A stretch of 64,000 bases of DNA from Moringa oleifera (lineage: Eukaryota; Streptophyta; Magnoliopsida; Brassicales; Moringaceae): assembly GCA_021397835.1 (NCBI GenBank), contig JAJFZO010000344.1, positions 7,998,001 through 8,062,000 on the forward strand, given 5' to 3'. Below are positions 11,409 through 24,280 of this stretch, one piece after another; position 1 is the first letter of the stretch, and each line of letters opens with the position of its first letter. Both the position numbers and the translations under genes were made by a program. Below the pieces are notes generated by a model. It saw only the letters and a list, made by a program, of their open reading frames with translations. It was not told the DNA's origin and did no database searches.

Positions 11409-13258
11409 ACTTAACACTACAGACAGAGAGAAAGAGAGATGATGATGATGGTTATGGCAACGGAGGAGATGGTGGGTTTATATAGAACAGAAACAAAATA
11501 CTTGCGATTTAGTTAAAGGAATTGTCCCTCCTGACTGCAAGTTTGCAAAGGACCATGTAAACAGATATGGCAAGAAAGAATGCATAATCTACCCATCAGA
11601 TTTAGCGTTCAACAACGTGCAAAACAATGCCAATCTTGTCAATGTCGTACCATAAGAGGGCTTAGACAATTTTAATTCATTTCCATAAAAGCTAAAACCC
11701 ACAAAACCATGTAACGATTGATGTAGATAATTGTTTTCATTGGCAGAGATATTTCACTTATAATTCACATCCATGATAAGAGATATTCCTTTAATTTTCA
11801 CATATGAGAGCTAGCATGCTTTTTAAAATAAAGTAACTAGTAGTTTTCAAAATTATATATATATATATATGATATATATTCTTTAAAAAAATGCCATTAT
11901 TTTAAAATCAAAGTGATTAAAGGTAATATAGTTGGGATTAATTAAGTTTATTAACATAGTTGCTAAAGTTGGTGGGCAAGCAAATGGGATGTTGGAGAGC
12001 AAAGTGGGTGAAAAACGACAAAGAATTACCAACCTCAGCTCTTATTATGATCCAGTGTATCCACGTACATTGTTATGTATATTCCTTCTTGATTTATTTT
12101 TTTAATCTAATTTAACCATAGGTTGCTTTCGAGGACATCTGGTTAATTTTTTATTAAAGGGTTTTCAGGCAATAGCATTGAAGAATTTATATGTTAATCC
12201 TCTCTCAATTTCATAAACAATTTTATTTGCTATTTATAAAATAAAATAATTTATATAGTTGAGATTAATTAGTTTTACTTATTCATTACATTTTATTTAT
12301 TATTTTTTAAAAAAATAATATAAATGATGTAAAAAATTTTAATTAAATTAAAAGTGTCAAACTTCAAACATATTAAGTATGTAACAAATTTAGTTATATT
12401 AATTATATTTTTTAATCAAAAATATATTAAATTTATTTTTTAAAAAATATAAATTATACATTGTTTTATTTTTTAAATATGATAACATACTAAATTTTGA
12501 TAATTTTTAAAAAGTTTAATTATATATATCCGATATACATATTCTTATAGACCCGTATAATGTATTAATTTAACATATATTAGATTGAAAATTAATAAAA
12601 AAATTATAAATTATGTTATTAATATTTTAATTTGTAAAATTTATATATTAAAATAATTGTTACTTAGAATTTAACATAAATTTAAACAAATGAAATAGAT
12701 TCAACTCATATATAATCTATTAATCTATTTAATTAATTATATTATGTTAATCCATGAAACGAATCAATTTAAAATATATGAATCACGATCTGTTCATTTC
12801 ATTTTTAAAACAAGTAATTTAGTTTAATTTAATGATTAAATAAATTAAATTAAAATTCACTTACTCATTGCCAATTTTCTGTAAAGAAAATCCATAGATG
12901 AGCTGAAGTGGCCTGAGTAGAGACTTTTTCTTCCTTTGCTTTTCTTTTCTTTTCTTTTTTATGAAATCTTCTGAGAAAATTTAACAAAAGGGAAATAATG
13001 TCCTGTACTAGGAAAATCAACAAGGCTATCTTCACTTTTAGCGAGGTAGGAATGCAGGATGTGGTTGCTTACTGTTTTCTGTGATGACCAGATAATACAG
13101 AAATGTGAAATTGCAAATAAATTCTACTGAAGACAAGAGGAACTCAAATCCCACAGGAAACAATGACTTTCCAGCTATAGAAACCAAACAGTAAACAGAT
13201 TTGCCCGAGAAAAAAAAAAGGAAAGAGAAAATAATCTGGTGCCTGGAAAATTTTCTGC
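11409..13258. other. UAM upstream region and AT-rich intergenic DNA
   Basis: The first few hundred bases are the UAM promoter and 5' flank. From about 11,820 to 12,860 the sequence is extremely AT-rich with no gene-like frame. I see nothing further. Confidence 0.4.
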
Positions 13259-13996
13259 CTAAATGCTGGGATTCCAGAGGCTCCACAAACGGGAGTTCAA
13301 TAAACCCACCACGTCCGGCAGCACCTTCCTAGCCAATCCTTTGTGGTAACTCACCGGTGCCTGTACGGTCACCATCTCAGTCGCCTTCTCTACCTCTCTT
13401 TCCTCTTCTACTACCACCACTACTACTCCAGGTTTACCAAGATTTCCTGTTTCCTCTTCTCCACACTCGCTCACTCTCATGACCGGAGTTCCTGCTTCCG
13501 GCAAGAAGTTATCAGGCATTGCAGAAACTTTACCGTACACATTACCGGAAATATCGGATTTACCCACTTGCTTACCTCTGTTTCTGCCCCTGCTATGCTT
13601 CTTTGGGTACTCGTTCTTGGTCAAGTGTTCCTCGAAAGCTTCAATGGCTTGGTGAATGAGTTCCCTGTTGGGAGACGAGTCCCATCTGTACCAAAAGCTG
13701 GTGTAGCAATCAAAGCACCCGCAGTCAAAAAGAGGGACCTTCCGGATATTCTTCTGGTGATTGTGGCTGCTAACAGGTCTTCTTTTCTTGCAATTGGTTT
13801 TGCTCTGATGGGGAGAAGATGAGTTTGCAATAATGACAATGGACCTCATGAGCATGTAAGCTACCACTTCTTGGTCATTCGATGGAAGAGCTGAGGCCAG
13901 AGCAAGAATGGTGACTGGGAGAAGATTTAACACAGATTGAGCGTCCTTCCATGAAGAAGAAGAAGGGTATACTTTGCCTTTTTGCTTCACCTTCAT
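13259..13996 (-). CDS. Conserved plant protein of unknown function, 245 aa
   Basis: Single exon on the minus strand starting at the first ATG (MKVKQKGKVYPSSSSWKDAQ). It belongs to a land-plant family I recognise by pattern but cannot name: an N-terminal segment DAQSVLNLLPVTILALASAL with a hydrophobic helix, then a basic stretch, then the signature FDCGCFDCYTSFWYRWDSS followed by PNRELIHQAIEAFEEHL (about residues 90-125). The C-terminal half is low complexity, with a valine run and a glutamate run, and ends in KVLPDVVGLLNSRLWSLWNPSI. The Cys-rich signature suggests metal or redox chemistry, but this is unproven. A CT microsatellite lies just upstream. No lesions are seen. Confidence 0.8.
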   Translation of the reverse strand: MKVKQKGKVYPSSSSWKDAQSVLNLLPVTILALASALPSNDQEVVAYMLMRSIVIIANSSSPHQSKTNCKKRRPVSSHNHQKNIRKVPLFDCGCFDCYTSFWYRWDSSPNRELIHQAIEAFEEHLTKNEYPKKHSRGRNRGKQVGKSDISGNVYGKVSAMPDNFLPEAGTPVMRVSECGEEETGNLGKPGVVVVVVEEEREVEKATEMVTVQAPVSYHKGLARKVLPDVVGLLNSRLWSLWNPSI

Positions 13997-14031
13997 TTCT
14001 GGTGTTATCCTAGAGCGGCATACAAACCGTA

Positions 14032-14050
14032 TTCTCTCTCTCTCTCTCTT
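14032..14050. repeat. (CT)n microsatellite
   Basis: Short pure CT run about 40 bases upstream of the ATG of the unknown-function gene read on the minus strand, so probably within its 5' UTR or core promoter. Confidence 0.8.
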
Positions 14051-14389
14051 AGCCTATTGAAGGGTTTTTTCTTTCTTGTCTTCACGGTCTCGCCTCCTAA
14101 GAGAAGAAGCAAGAGGGACGTTGTCTGATAAGACGGGATTTAGGCTTTTAGTCCTTTTCACAGAGCAAACAGCAAAGCCACTTCTTATGGGTAATGTACC
14201 TCCCCATGTCAGACTCTGGCTGTGGACTCTGGCGGTGTGCTTTTCCAGGGCTGTCTGCTCACGAAATTTACTAAAAGATATTCTTCTTTCCCAACTATTC
14301 TAGGGTTTTTAGAGACTGTCAACAAATTATCAGTTCTAATAAACAAAAACCCCGATGATGTAAGAATAAAAGCTCCATAGCTGATTAGG

Positions 14390-14580
14390 GTTTTGCTTGA
14401 ATGCTAGAAGCAAGCAAGCCTGATAAAGCTGGAGAAAGCCCAGGAAAATCCAGTGATAGCAAATGGGCTTGTAGAGAGGGCGGTTTCATATCATATCTGT
14501 GACCAAAACCCAAAAGTTCATGTAATTTTCTGACGGGCCAGTGTCCCACTACCAAGTTGGAAGCTCATAAAACCCATTTG
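14390..14580 (+). repeat. Dispersed direct repeat, copy A
   Basis: About 190 bases that match 19,320-19,508 in the same orientation. Shared blocks include CTGGAGAAAGCCCAGGAAAA, GCAAATGGGC, GGTTTCATAT and AAAACCCAAAAGTTCATGT. No coding content is visible. Confidence 0.75.
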
Positions 14581-15348
14581 CGTATATTTTATGCATCAAT
14601 TTTGAAAACAGAATCTCGAGCTTTTCAGTCTTGACATGTATTATCATTATACACATTACCAGAAATTAAATTTATATATATATATTCTTCACTGACATTG
14701 TTATTTTAATTAAATAAATAAATTAGAAATTTAAAATTATTGAAAAGCTTTTGATGGTAATTGCTAGTCTGCTTTCATGATGGCTCTAAACCAGAAAGGA
14801 ATGTTTTGAGACTTGGTATTGGTTATTTCGAATTCTTCAAAGGTAACTCTATGTTCATAACATTGGCAAGTAAAGCTTCTTCTACCCAGAAAAGGGTAGG
14901 TGAAAATAAAGGAATGAATCTGTAAACCTGGCTATACAAGTAATTAAGGTCATTTTAATCAAGACAATCACCTTCATTATTTTACTCATTGAAGCATTTA
15001 TGTCGTATCTATCTAGCTATATAGTAGGAATTTATTTTCTTCTCGGCCAAACATGTTTGGAAAATTGTACCAAACTGTTAATGAGTAGGCACCAGCATTA
15101 TTCAATGGAACTTTCTGTTTAATTTCACAAGCTAATGATATAGTACTTAACCAGAAAGTTTCTGCTTTTCTATAAACTTATATGGCAGACTGAGGACAAA
15201 TTTATATCAGTCCATCATTCTACCTTAAGAAATCTGGAACTTTATAAAGAGAATAGTTCTTTCATTCAATACCAGTTAATAAGGATGTTGACATTGTCAC
15301 TCACATGCTCAAAATCATTCTTTTTCAGCTACCAGATTCTGCAGAGGC

Positions 15349-16937
15349 TCATGGATCCAGAACAATGACTTCTGCTCGCGCTGAGGCCTGCCAGAACTGC
15401 AGCAATATCTGGAGAAACTCATCTCCTCCATACAGAGAACCAAGTTCAATTGTCATCCTTTTGAGTGCAGGTGAATTTGATAGTATGAAGTTAATGAAAC
15501 CCAGTTGAGGTGTCGTGGTACCGGAGATGCCATGTACCTTGACAAGCCGAAGATGTGGAAACAGTGAGCACCGATACCACTGGTTGTCTTCCCAGAAGTC
15601 AGTGTCTGATCCTGGATTATGATTCTCCAAGCAAGCCTACATGTACCGAAGATATCAGAATCAGACAAGTACTATAGCTTCCAAATTCAGAATTTGAAAG
15701 TTGAGGAGAGTAAACAAGATGAAACCCAACATCAGTCAAGCCCTATAGCTTCCAAAATCAGCACTGTGTGGTCTAAGTCGAGTAAAGTTCAGGCATTAAA
15801 TATAATGAAACTCACCAGCATCTTCAGTTCTTGAATGCTAGGGGAACTTCTTGGGAGGCAAGAGCAGCTGAAGCCTCCTCAAGATCATTAGAATCCATGC
15901 TTATGGTAAGGTAAGTGAGATTAGCCCATGCATTAGGCAGCCTGCAAGGTGCATTGCCAAGTGCCAAATACTAGAACAAGAATACAAAAAAACGTAAGGA
16001 TCAATTAATACAAACAGTGCATTAATAGACCAAAAGATGAGAAAAGGATGTCTCTAGAAGCATTTGTACCTTCAAAAATTAATCCCCGATCTTGAGCCTT
16101 TGAATATGGGGTAGATGAAGAAAGAAACTGAGCGATTTACTTGAACTTCCATTTGCCTGATCATCATCTTGATCATTGTTGAGGTGGCCATGCAAATCAA
16201 TGCAAACTGAGGCCAAAGATAAGGTGTTCTTGAAACTAAGGTCATGGAAAACACTGGCAACATGCAAGAACTGAAGATTTGGCGCATTAATGTTAAGATG
16301 GGCAAAGTGTATCAATGTCAACCTCTCGAGGAGAGTGCAGCTTGAAACTAGATTTTCAAACACATCCTGGGCCACAATGACGTCCCGAAGCTCAAGGCTC
16401 TTCAAGTTCCTGAAGCCATTAAACGTTGACAGAGGCTTCGCCAAACAGTGCCAAATGAACCAAACCATCCCAACAGAATGAGTTACAAGGCAACTTATAG
16501 TGCTCCTCATTCCACGTCTAAGTACGAATTCTTTGATATAGTTTCTTGACAAACGAAGAATCCATCTATCAATGTCATCACCACCTACAAGATATCAGCC
16601 AGGGAGCTTGAAGGGCATTAGGCCTGTGTGAAGTAACAGGACATTATATATCAACAATGTGAATGAAATTATTCTTGAACTTATTGAAATCATTCTTGGT
16701 GATCAGAATCTTATCCTGTGAAGATTCCAGGACACACTACTGATCAAACACGAGTTTTGGAATTGTTGTCTATCTGTATCTCCACTTGCTAGACAAAACG
16801 CTTGTCCTCACTGCATCCCTAATCGATAAACGTGACAGGATTTGGTCAATAACATTACCTGGTAAGTCACTGAGTCTGTCTACGTTCCTCCTTATTTTGC
16901 AAGGGGATTCAGGTGGTTCTCTTCGCTTCTGAGACAT
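15349..16937 (-). pseudogene. F-box/FBD/LRR protein (At1g13570-like), degenerate
   Basis: Family role: substrate receptor of SCF ubiquitin ligases. Reading from 16937 on the minus strand, the start MSQKRREPPE and a good F-box (DRLSDLPGNVIDQILSRLSI) are present. A TAG at 16772-16770 then replaces the Trp expected after SKWRYR, and two more stops follow. About 16,500-16,440 the frame slips and returns: YKLPCNSFCWDGLVHL is only readable in another frame. The LRR part continues (FENLVSSCTLLERLTL, then INAPNLQFLHVASVF). A one-base loss near 15,865 shifts into LPRSSPSIQELKML. The FBD-like end (GSDTDFWEDNQWYR ... ASARAEVIVLDP) is intact and stops at 15349. Several independent lesions make this a clear pseudogene. 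Confidence 0.9.
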
Positions 16938-17146
16938 TCAAGGACAAAGCAAAGAAAAAGAAAACCCATGTCAAATAAATAGACAATGGAAACGAAAATG
17001 AGAAATCACAAATCCTTCTCAAGAATTTTGCTGAACAAAGGAGCATTCTTTTCTGAAGGAAACATTTATTCAAACACCAAAATGACAGCAAAATGATCAT
17101 AGCAGGAGGGACAAATCATTCTTTCCTGATGTACGTAAGATCTCAA

Positions 17147-17595
17147 AATTAGGGTTTTAGGAAAAAAACAAAAAAAAAATGAGAGAGAGAAGTATGACAA
17201 ATGATAACGGATGTTATCTAACATCTCCAAACATTGAATTTTCCTAAATTATAACACAGTAATTCTGTCTCAAGCATTAAGTGAGCCAAGTTCTTATAAC
17301 TGGCAACCAAATATTCATAGAATAGGAAAACTAAAATCCTAATAGAAATCGAATTGAGAGAGTAAGAAATCTAAAGTCTTAATCAGAATCAAAAAGGAAA
17401 TATTAGGGTTTTGGGGGGCGAGAAAAAAAAGAAGAAGAAGAGAAGTATGACAAGTACAGATGTATCTCAGATCTCAAGATACTAAAATTTTTTTGCAATT
17501 ATAAGATAGCAAATATATCTCAAGAATAGGGTGAGCTGAGTATTTATATCCATTAGATACTTATAGAATAGGAAATCTAATATCCTAATAAAAAT
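17147..17595. repeat. Two diverged copies of a ~200-base segment in tandem
   Basis: 17,147-17,355 and 17,403-17,595 share a series of blocks in the same order: TTAGGGTTTT, an A/G-rich run, AGAAGTATGACAA, a TCAAG..GTGAGC stretch, and AGAATAGGAAA..CTAA..TCCTAATA. This resembles a duplicated LTR-like or 5' flank segment beside the F-box pseudogene and the copia relic. No gene is present. Confidence 0.55.
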
Positions 17596-17959
17596 AGAAT
17601 GAATAAAAATAAAAAATTTTAAAAAATAAATACATCTTCTTTCTTAATTTCAAACTTTACACCTAAAATTTAATTTATTTGTTAATTTAATTTCTTTTAT
17701 GTATTCTTGATATGAGGTCACATGTACAGCTTGTTGTGACCTCATCATTATATAAAGCATATGCTTCTTTTGCCATATAAAATAAATATTCTTTCAAATT
17801 CTTTTCTCCTCTCCTCCATTCATGTATCAAAGCCAACAATGATCTCCTTCTCTGCAAAATCATCTACCTTTCTAAAAATCAGATCACATGATGCTCCCTT
17901 AACTCCTGATACCTTCAACTCTTCTTCGTCCTCCCCTTTGCCGGCCTTGCCTTCTATAA

Positions 17960-19200
17960 ATCAAACACTCATGGTCTTGAAGAGTTCCTAGATGGATTTC
18001 TTTACCTACCTTTCAGTTCTTCCCCACCTCTAAATTTTCCTTGCCTGCAGCTTGGTCCCAACATTTGGCACCTTCGTTTAGGTCATCCAACAGCTCCTAT
18101 TGTCCATCAAGTTCTCTTATCATGCAACATTTCTCATCATTCTCTCCTTTATAGTTTTTTCAATTCTTGTCAAATAGCCAAAACTCATAGGCTACCTTTT
18201 TTTTCTTCTCAGTCAACAGCTACTCACCCATTTGAATTAATACTTATGGATGTTTGGGGTCCTCCTCTTGTTTTGTCTATCAATGGTTTTAGAATTTTTT
18301 TTTTTTTTAGTGGTAGATCACACTCTTTCTCTCAGTTACATATATTGAAACAAAAGATGAAGTTTATTCTACCTTTCAACAATTTCATACTATGGTCAAT
18401 ACACAATTTCGCATTCCATCAAATGCATTCAATCTTTTCCTTATATCTTCCACCATTACCATTTCTCTGATTCTTCTGAGTCTGTCCCTGCAATTCCACT
18501 ACTTGTCCTCATCCCATAGTTTTGCACTTTCCACCACCACTCATACCTTTTTCTCCTCCATCATCCTCATCAAAACAATCCTTCTCCTCTCTTGTCTAGT
18601 TCAGTTCTGCCTCATTTTCATCCCATATTCCCATTAACACCATTTTTCTTCCTACATCCTCGGCTCCCACTGAGTCTTCGCTTGCCTCACTCCACATTGA
18701 TGTTTTGCATGCCCATTGTGATGCTCCGCACCATCCCTTACTGTTGATGACCATTCCATGATTACTCAATCCAAAACAAGTATTGTTAGACCACAGAGGT
18801 ACTCCATCCGAACCTACCGCTTACTCCCAAGCTGCAACATCTGACAACTGGTGCAGTAAGCCATGTCCCTTGAGTTTCAAGCACTGTTCATATGAAATAA
18901 CTTGGCTTGAATCTTTTATTTTGTGATCTGCACCTTTCTCCTTTTTAATCTCCTTTATTGTTCTGTCGCAAATTAAGTACCATGATCTTGCTGCCAATCC
19001 AATTCATCATGGTAGCACCAAACATATAGAAACTGATTTCCACTTTATTCCAATACGAGTTGCGAATAAAATACTCACTGTTGAATTCATTCATCCGGCC
19101 AATTGGCTAATTGTTTGATAAAGCCTATACCTGCCGCAACTTTCTCTTCACTTTGGAACCAAGCTCATTGTCCTCACTCGCCCCATGAACTTGAGAGAGA
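17960..19200 (+). mobile_element. Degenerate Ty1-copia retrotransposon relic
   Basis: Translated fragments on the plus strand follow copia order with most of the element missing. WHLRLGHPTAPIVHQVL near 18,067 is the GAG-pre-integrase zinc region. HRLPF...THPFELILMDVWGPP, running to about 18,280, is the integrase start. A fragment like the start of the reverse transcriptase (ITQSK..) lies near 18,765-18,870. ANPIHHGSTKHIETDFHF (about 18,990-19,045) is the RNase H end. The body is about 1.2 kb against roughly 4 kb in an intact element, with many stops and frameshifts. I could not define the LTRs. Confidence 0.75.
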
Positions 19201-19319
19201 TGGTAAGCCAAGTATGGTAATTAGTTAAAGGATTAGTTCGGTATGTACTCACATTCTTTTGCAATAAGGACCAGGTCACCGAGGCAGTCTGCCTTCTCCC
19301 CTAATTGGGTCTGTCCAGG

Positions 19320-19508
19320 GCTTTGCCTGAATGGGTCAGACGCAAGCAGGCAAGCCTGATGAAACTGGAGAAAGCCCAGGAAAAGTTAATAGCAGCAAAT
19401 GGGCCTGTGGAGAGGATGGTTTCATATGATCCCATGTGATCAAAACCCAAAAGTTCATGTCATTTTCTGATGTACAGAGTTGAAAATAAAAGCTCATAAC
19501 ACCCACTG
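19320..19508 (+). repeat. Dispersed direct repeat, copy B
   Basis: Partner of the repeat at 14,390-14,580, in the same orientation about 4.9 kb away. The two copies flank the F-box pseudogene and the copia relic. Confidence 0.75.
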
Positions 19509-21544
19509 AATTCTGCTACCCATCCCTTCTTCAGAATGTCTAAATTACTTGTTTGACTCAAATTAGGTAAATCCGTCAGATTGAGCAAATGTCTTTGTTT
19601 GGTGGGCACACATGGGTCACATCTACTTAGTCTTTCATGTGACGAGGTACTTAGGGACAAAAGCAAATGGGTGATGGAGGCTCTGCAGTCTATGTGAATT
19701 GGTCGCTGAAATTGGGTCGGAGCATGTGCGATCGGACCCTGATCGGGTTCCAGGAGATAACCATCATGATATGCATGGCGGATCAAATAATCGAACCATG
19801 ATATGTTATACTTTTGGAGGACATGACTCAGCCGTGGGTCTCTCTCAGGACATCATCAAATTTACCTTATAACTCTTTGCATTGTAGTTAGTAGTAGTTT
19901 TTTTTTTTATATATATACCAACAGATTTCATTTTATTTTCTATATGATAAAAAAATATTAATCTAAAATATTTTAATAAAGTAAATTATTATATTTTTAA
20001 ATATTTTATATCAATATAATAAATTATAATTATTAGTTTTTATATTTTTATTTAAAAACTTAACGTTAATTTTGATTAAGATAGCATCTTTATCTCTTTT
20101 TATAGGCTATTGTGGAGGTATGAATCAGCCAAAAAATTTGTGGATTGAGTCATCAACCGATATCATGATTATAGCTGAAATGGGATCTATGGATCAACAT
20201 GAATCATCTGGGGTCATCCTATAGGTCTAGTGACCCAAATTTAAAGCTCAAACTCTTCACGAGTATTAAACCCTTAATCATACTTTTTTTTTTAGAAAAA
20301 TCGATCTTTTAATTGATTTAAATCATTCAAGTAATTTGATAATTATTATCCTTTGATATCATCATCGTTAACTTTTTTATGCGTATATTTTTTTAATTTG
20401 AATGAAATATAATTTAACAGATAATTTATAATTTAAAATATTATTTTTCGTCCATATGTACATGTTTTATTGGTGATAAAAAATGTAACTAGAGTCTTCT
20501 TTTGAATTCTTGCATACCCATTTAATAAAACTAATGGTAATTTAATAAATCAATTCAAATCAGAAGTTTTCTTATGTTAACACGCAACCATTCTCGACAT
20601 AATGGTTTAACAAAATATTACTATCAAAGTATTTCAAAATAATAAAAAAAAACCTCTGTTAAATTTATTATACTATTTGATAGTAATTGTTTTATTTTAT
20701 TTAATATTATAGATATTACTTATTTTAAAAATATTTTTTATATCTTAAAATAATCAAAATCATAAATATAATTAATATCATTTTCTTAAATAATATGAAA
20801 TGTTAAGATTAAATTGTTTTCAACCCCTTAAGAACTTAAAGTTACATATAAAAAAAAATCTAAACTATACATATTTTTTAGTTTAAACTTTGATATGTCA
20901 ATTGGATTAATTGTACATATAATATTTTTATTTGGTTAAAATTAAATTTTAACTCAAATAATTATAAAAAATTATGAGTATTTTTTATAATTTTTGTTTA
21001 TAAAATATTTTTGTAAAATTTTTAAAATTTTAACTATGCAAATTTGTTTTAAAAAATAGTTCTTATAAAAACTAAATGTTTTTTTGTGATTACAACCTGA
21101 ATAGTTTTTTAAATGTATGAAGAATTTCAATACAACAATCTTCCATTTGAATATTTATAATATTTATATTTTTTTATATAAATTAAATTAAATCAAATTA
21201 AAATATTAAATTTATAATTAATTTAACCGATATTTAAAATTTTAAAAAAATGAAATTTACATATAAAATGAAAAGTAATGGACAAAATCACATGGTTGGA
21301 ACATCCTTTTCTTATGGTGGAGCACACTGGCTGTCTAATTTATCGGTGATCTTACACCTTAGTGTAGTATGAGACCATTCTTCTTTTCTTAAGGAAACTT
21401 GATGTTTCACTGATCATCGCTCCATGAAAAAAGAAATTTGTCATTTTATTCAAAATGTTGACAACTTCCAACATTTTGTCGGTAAACCCTTCCTCTCATT
21501 GCCACAAACCGATTGACCAAATCTTACCCAAATCACTTCCTTTG

Positions 21545-22260
21545 ATGGAGGCTATTTTCAATCTTATACACTAAATTTAACATAAATTTGATATTAAAAA
21601 ATATTATTTTAAAATATTTAACATTATTTTTTTATTTTTTACACTAAATTAGTGTGATAATATTATTTTAATAATATAAATAATTATTATTAATAAAATT
21701 TTATAATATTAATTATTTATTTAAAATAATTAATATAACTTAAAATTTTAATTTATTTATATTAAATAAATTAAAATTATATAATAAATTATATTTTTAA
21801 ATAGTTTTAAAAATTAATCATATATCAAATTATTAAAATATTTTAGTTTTAATTAATATTATAATTTAGGTTTATGTTGTAATCGTTACTGTGTTATGTT
21901 TATTGTTTTATGCTTTCAATTGAAATAAATTTTATTTTTATCATATTTATCTAAATTTAAATTATATCATGAATTATAAATTAAGTTATTTTTATATATT
22001 TTTAAATAATAATTTTAATATTATATAATAATATTATTAATTAAATAAATATTATTAAGTAAAATTATATTAAATTATATATTAAATATTAATTTTATTT
22101 TAAATATTTTAATAAGATATTTTTGATAGTATAATTTTTTATTTATTAAAAATATATTTAATTTAAAATCTTAAAAAATAATTATATAAAAAATTAAAAA
22201 ATACATTCAGTTCAGCTACAGTATTACACAAAATTATCCATCTATGTTTACTATTTTATT
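21545..22260. mobile_element. AT-rich MITE-like element, copy 1
   Basis: Shares an ordered series of blocks with 24,281-24,734, for example TTAATAATATAAATAATTAT and TTATTTAAAATAATTAATAT. It is non-coding. Ends are approximate, as the AT bias makes boundaries uncertain. Confidence 0.4.
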
Positions 22261-24280
22261 GGAAATCATATTAATAAATTTTAACATCAAATTGATATTT
22301 TACCTCCTTAATTAAAGATAACTTAAAAACAATCTAATTATATGCCAATGATAATTGAAATTTAATTTAAAAAATAATTATAATTTATTATGTTAATATA
22401 AAAAAAGTTTAATAATTAATTTAAATAAATTATCACACAAATTATGAAACATCAACATCATTCAAAAAGTTGAAACATAAATCGCAAAAATCCCTCAAAA
22501 GGTCAGTCTGCAATTGGGATTTGATTAGGGACACCTAGCGCTAAGGGACCCTATGGGCTAAGGGGTATGGTGTCCTAAAAGTTATGGGATTGTGGGTTGA
22601 TTTGTGACAGGGGTCAGTGTCCTTCAGCTACCTTCTGCTCCAATTACAACCACCAATTGATAGGTACCCACCACCTATCCCACTGCTTTCCTTTACTTTC
22701 ATGCAATGCTCTTGGCCTTTAAGGTCACTTAATAATTTTGTTCAATTATGAAATGGAATATTGTTTTCAAGTACTAATGATATTGAAATGCAATTCAATG
22801 TTTCTTTAGGCTAAATTAATGAACAATTTAATTTATTACCACTTTTAACTTGTGATGAATATTGGACTGACGTAATGGTCCAATACCCACAAATAGGCTG
22901 TTGCATTTATATAAATTAAGTTTAGCAAAATCTCATATAGTAATTACCCAAATGAAAGACTTAGGTTTCAGGTACAATGGTTTGGGGCCAATCAACATCT
23001 ACGGTTAGTACTGTGCGATATGTCTCTGTCCATTACGGTATGAAAAATACCCACATGAGGAATCTTATCCTAAATCACTGTTTATTACAACGGAACAAAG
23101 TTTTTACCCAGACCGGGACAAAATATTGGCTTGGACCGACCCAAATTATAGAGCAATTTAGTACAATGATAAAAGTTTAATTTCGTAAAAGACACATCTT
23201 ATGATCTAATAGTAATACCCCACCAAATCAAATCAAAGTCATCCTCCATTTTGACACATTATGCCTTATCCCATGAACCAGAACCAATTATGTCTGCTTC
23301 ATGTAATTCTGGCATTCCATGTTGGTACAATTTCATCTTTGATTGGTTCCCAAAATGTTAAACTCATTAAAATTTGTAAATTCTATCATGTTCTCTATAT
23401 CTTTGATTCATGAAAATTCTTATTTATAAAATTTAATATAATTATATATAATTTAAAATTTTAATTTTGTCAATACAGTTACGAGTCCAATAATTCACAT
23501 AAAACTCAATAAAAATAACTGATTAAAATATTTAAAAAATTATTAAATAAAACTTTAATCTTTAATAATAAAATTATTTTTAAACAAATATTGATCAGAT
23601 CAAACAATATCAATAAAAAAAAAACATAAGACTTTGCACCTAACAATTGAGAGGGAGGAGATGACCCCATAGCAAAAGGTTACACCATGCAAACATTCTA
23701 CCAAAGTAAAATTACCAAGAGACCCTCACCCCAATTTTAAAATAAAAATAAATACCCAAACACTTTTTATTGTTTTTTTTTTTTTGTTAAGATATCAAGG
23801 GAACTTGAAAGTTGAATGATACTCGGATCACATAATGATTTTTCCTGTGCTTACTTTTCACCCCAAGTAAAAAATTTTTCACATGTAACTTTTACAATTT
23901 TGATTATTAAAATTTAAATTTATTTTTAAAAGTTTATTTGTACTGCATTAATAATTATTTTATTATCAAATAACTTAACGTATAGAATTTTTATATTTGC
24001 AGGTCTCCTTGGTAGCATACTAAAAGGGTGACTATTAATTTAAGAAGTAATTAAGTTTTGCTTAGGATGCTTGAAGAGGAGGAAAAGCATAAGAGATTAA
24101 ATTGTAATGAGTGTCGTCGTTTTTAATAATAAAGACAAAATGGCAAATCACACTGCCCAATACAAAACGCAAAGCACCACTCACTGTAGGCCTTACTCAC
24201 AGCAGTCCATAACCGAATTGCTTTCTCGGTGTCCAACAATCATGATGTCCAAAGCCCCTAATTTTGGTAGTTGTGTTAGG

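Noticed and set aside
11409..11417. UAM start at 11,417
   Set aside because: That codon is GTG; the first ATG at 11,408 gives [12 protein letters not shown], which fits the family.
13343..13822. 159-codon plus-strand frame over the unknown-function gene
   Set aside because: It lies antisense to a conserved minus-strand coding exon with a clear family signature, so it is a shadow.
18246..18470. Independent gene starting MDVWGPP
   Set aside because: The motif is the copia integrase; the frame is part of a decayed retrotransposon.
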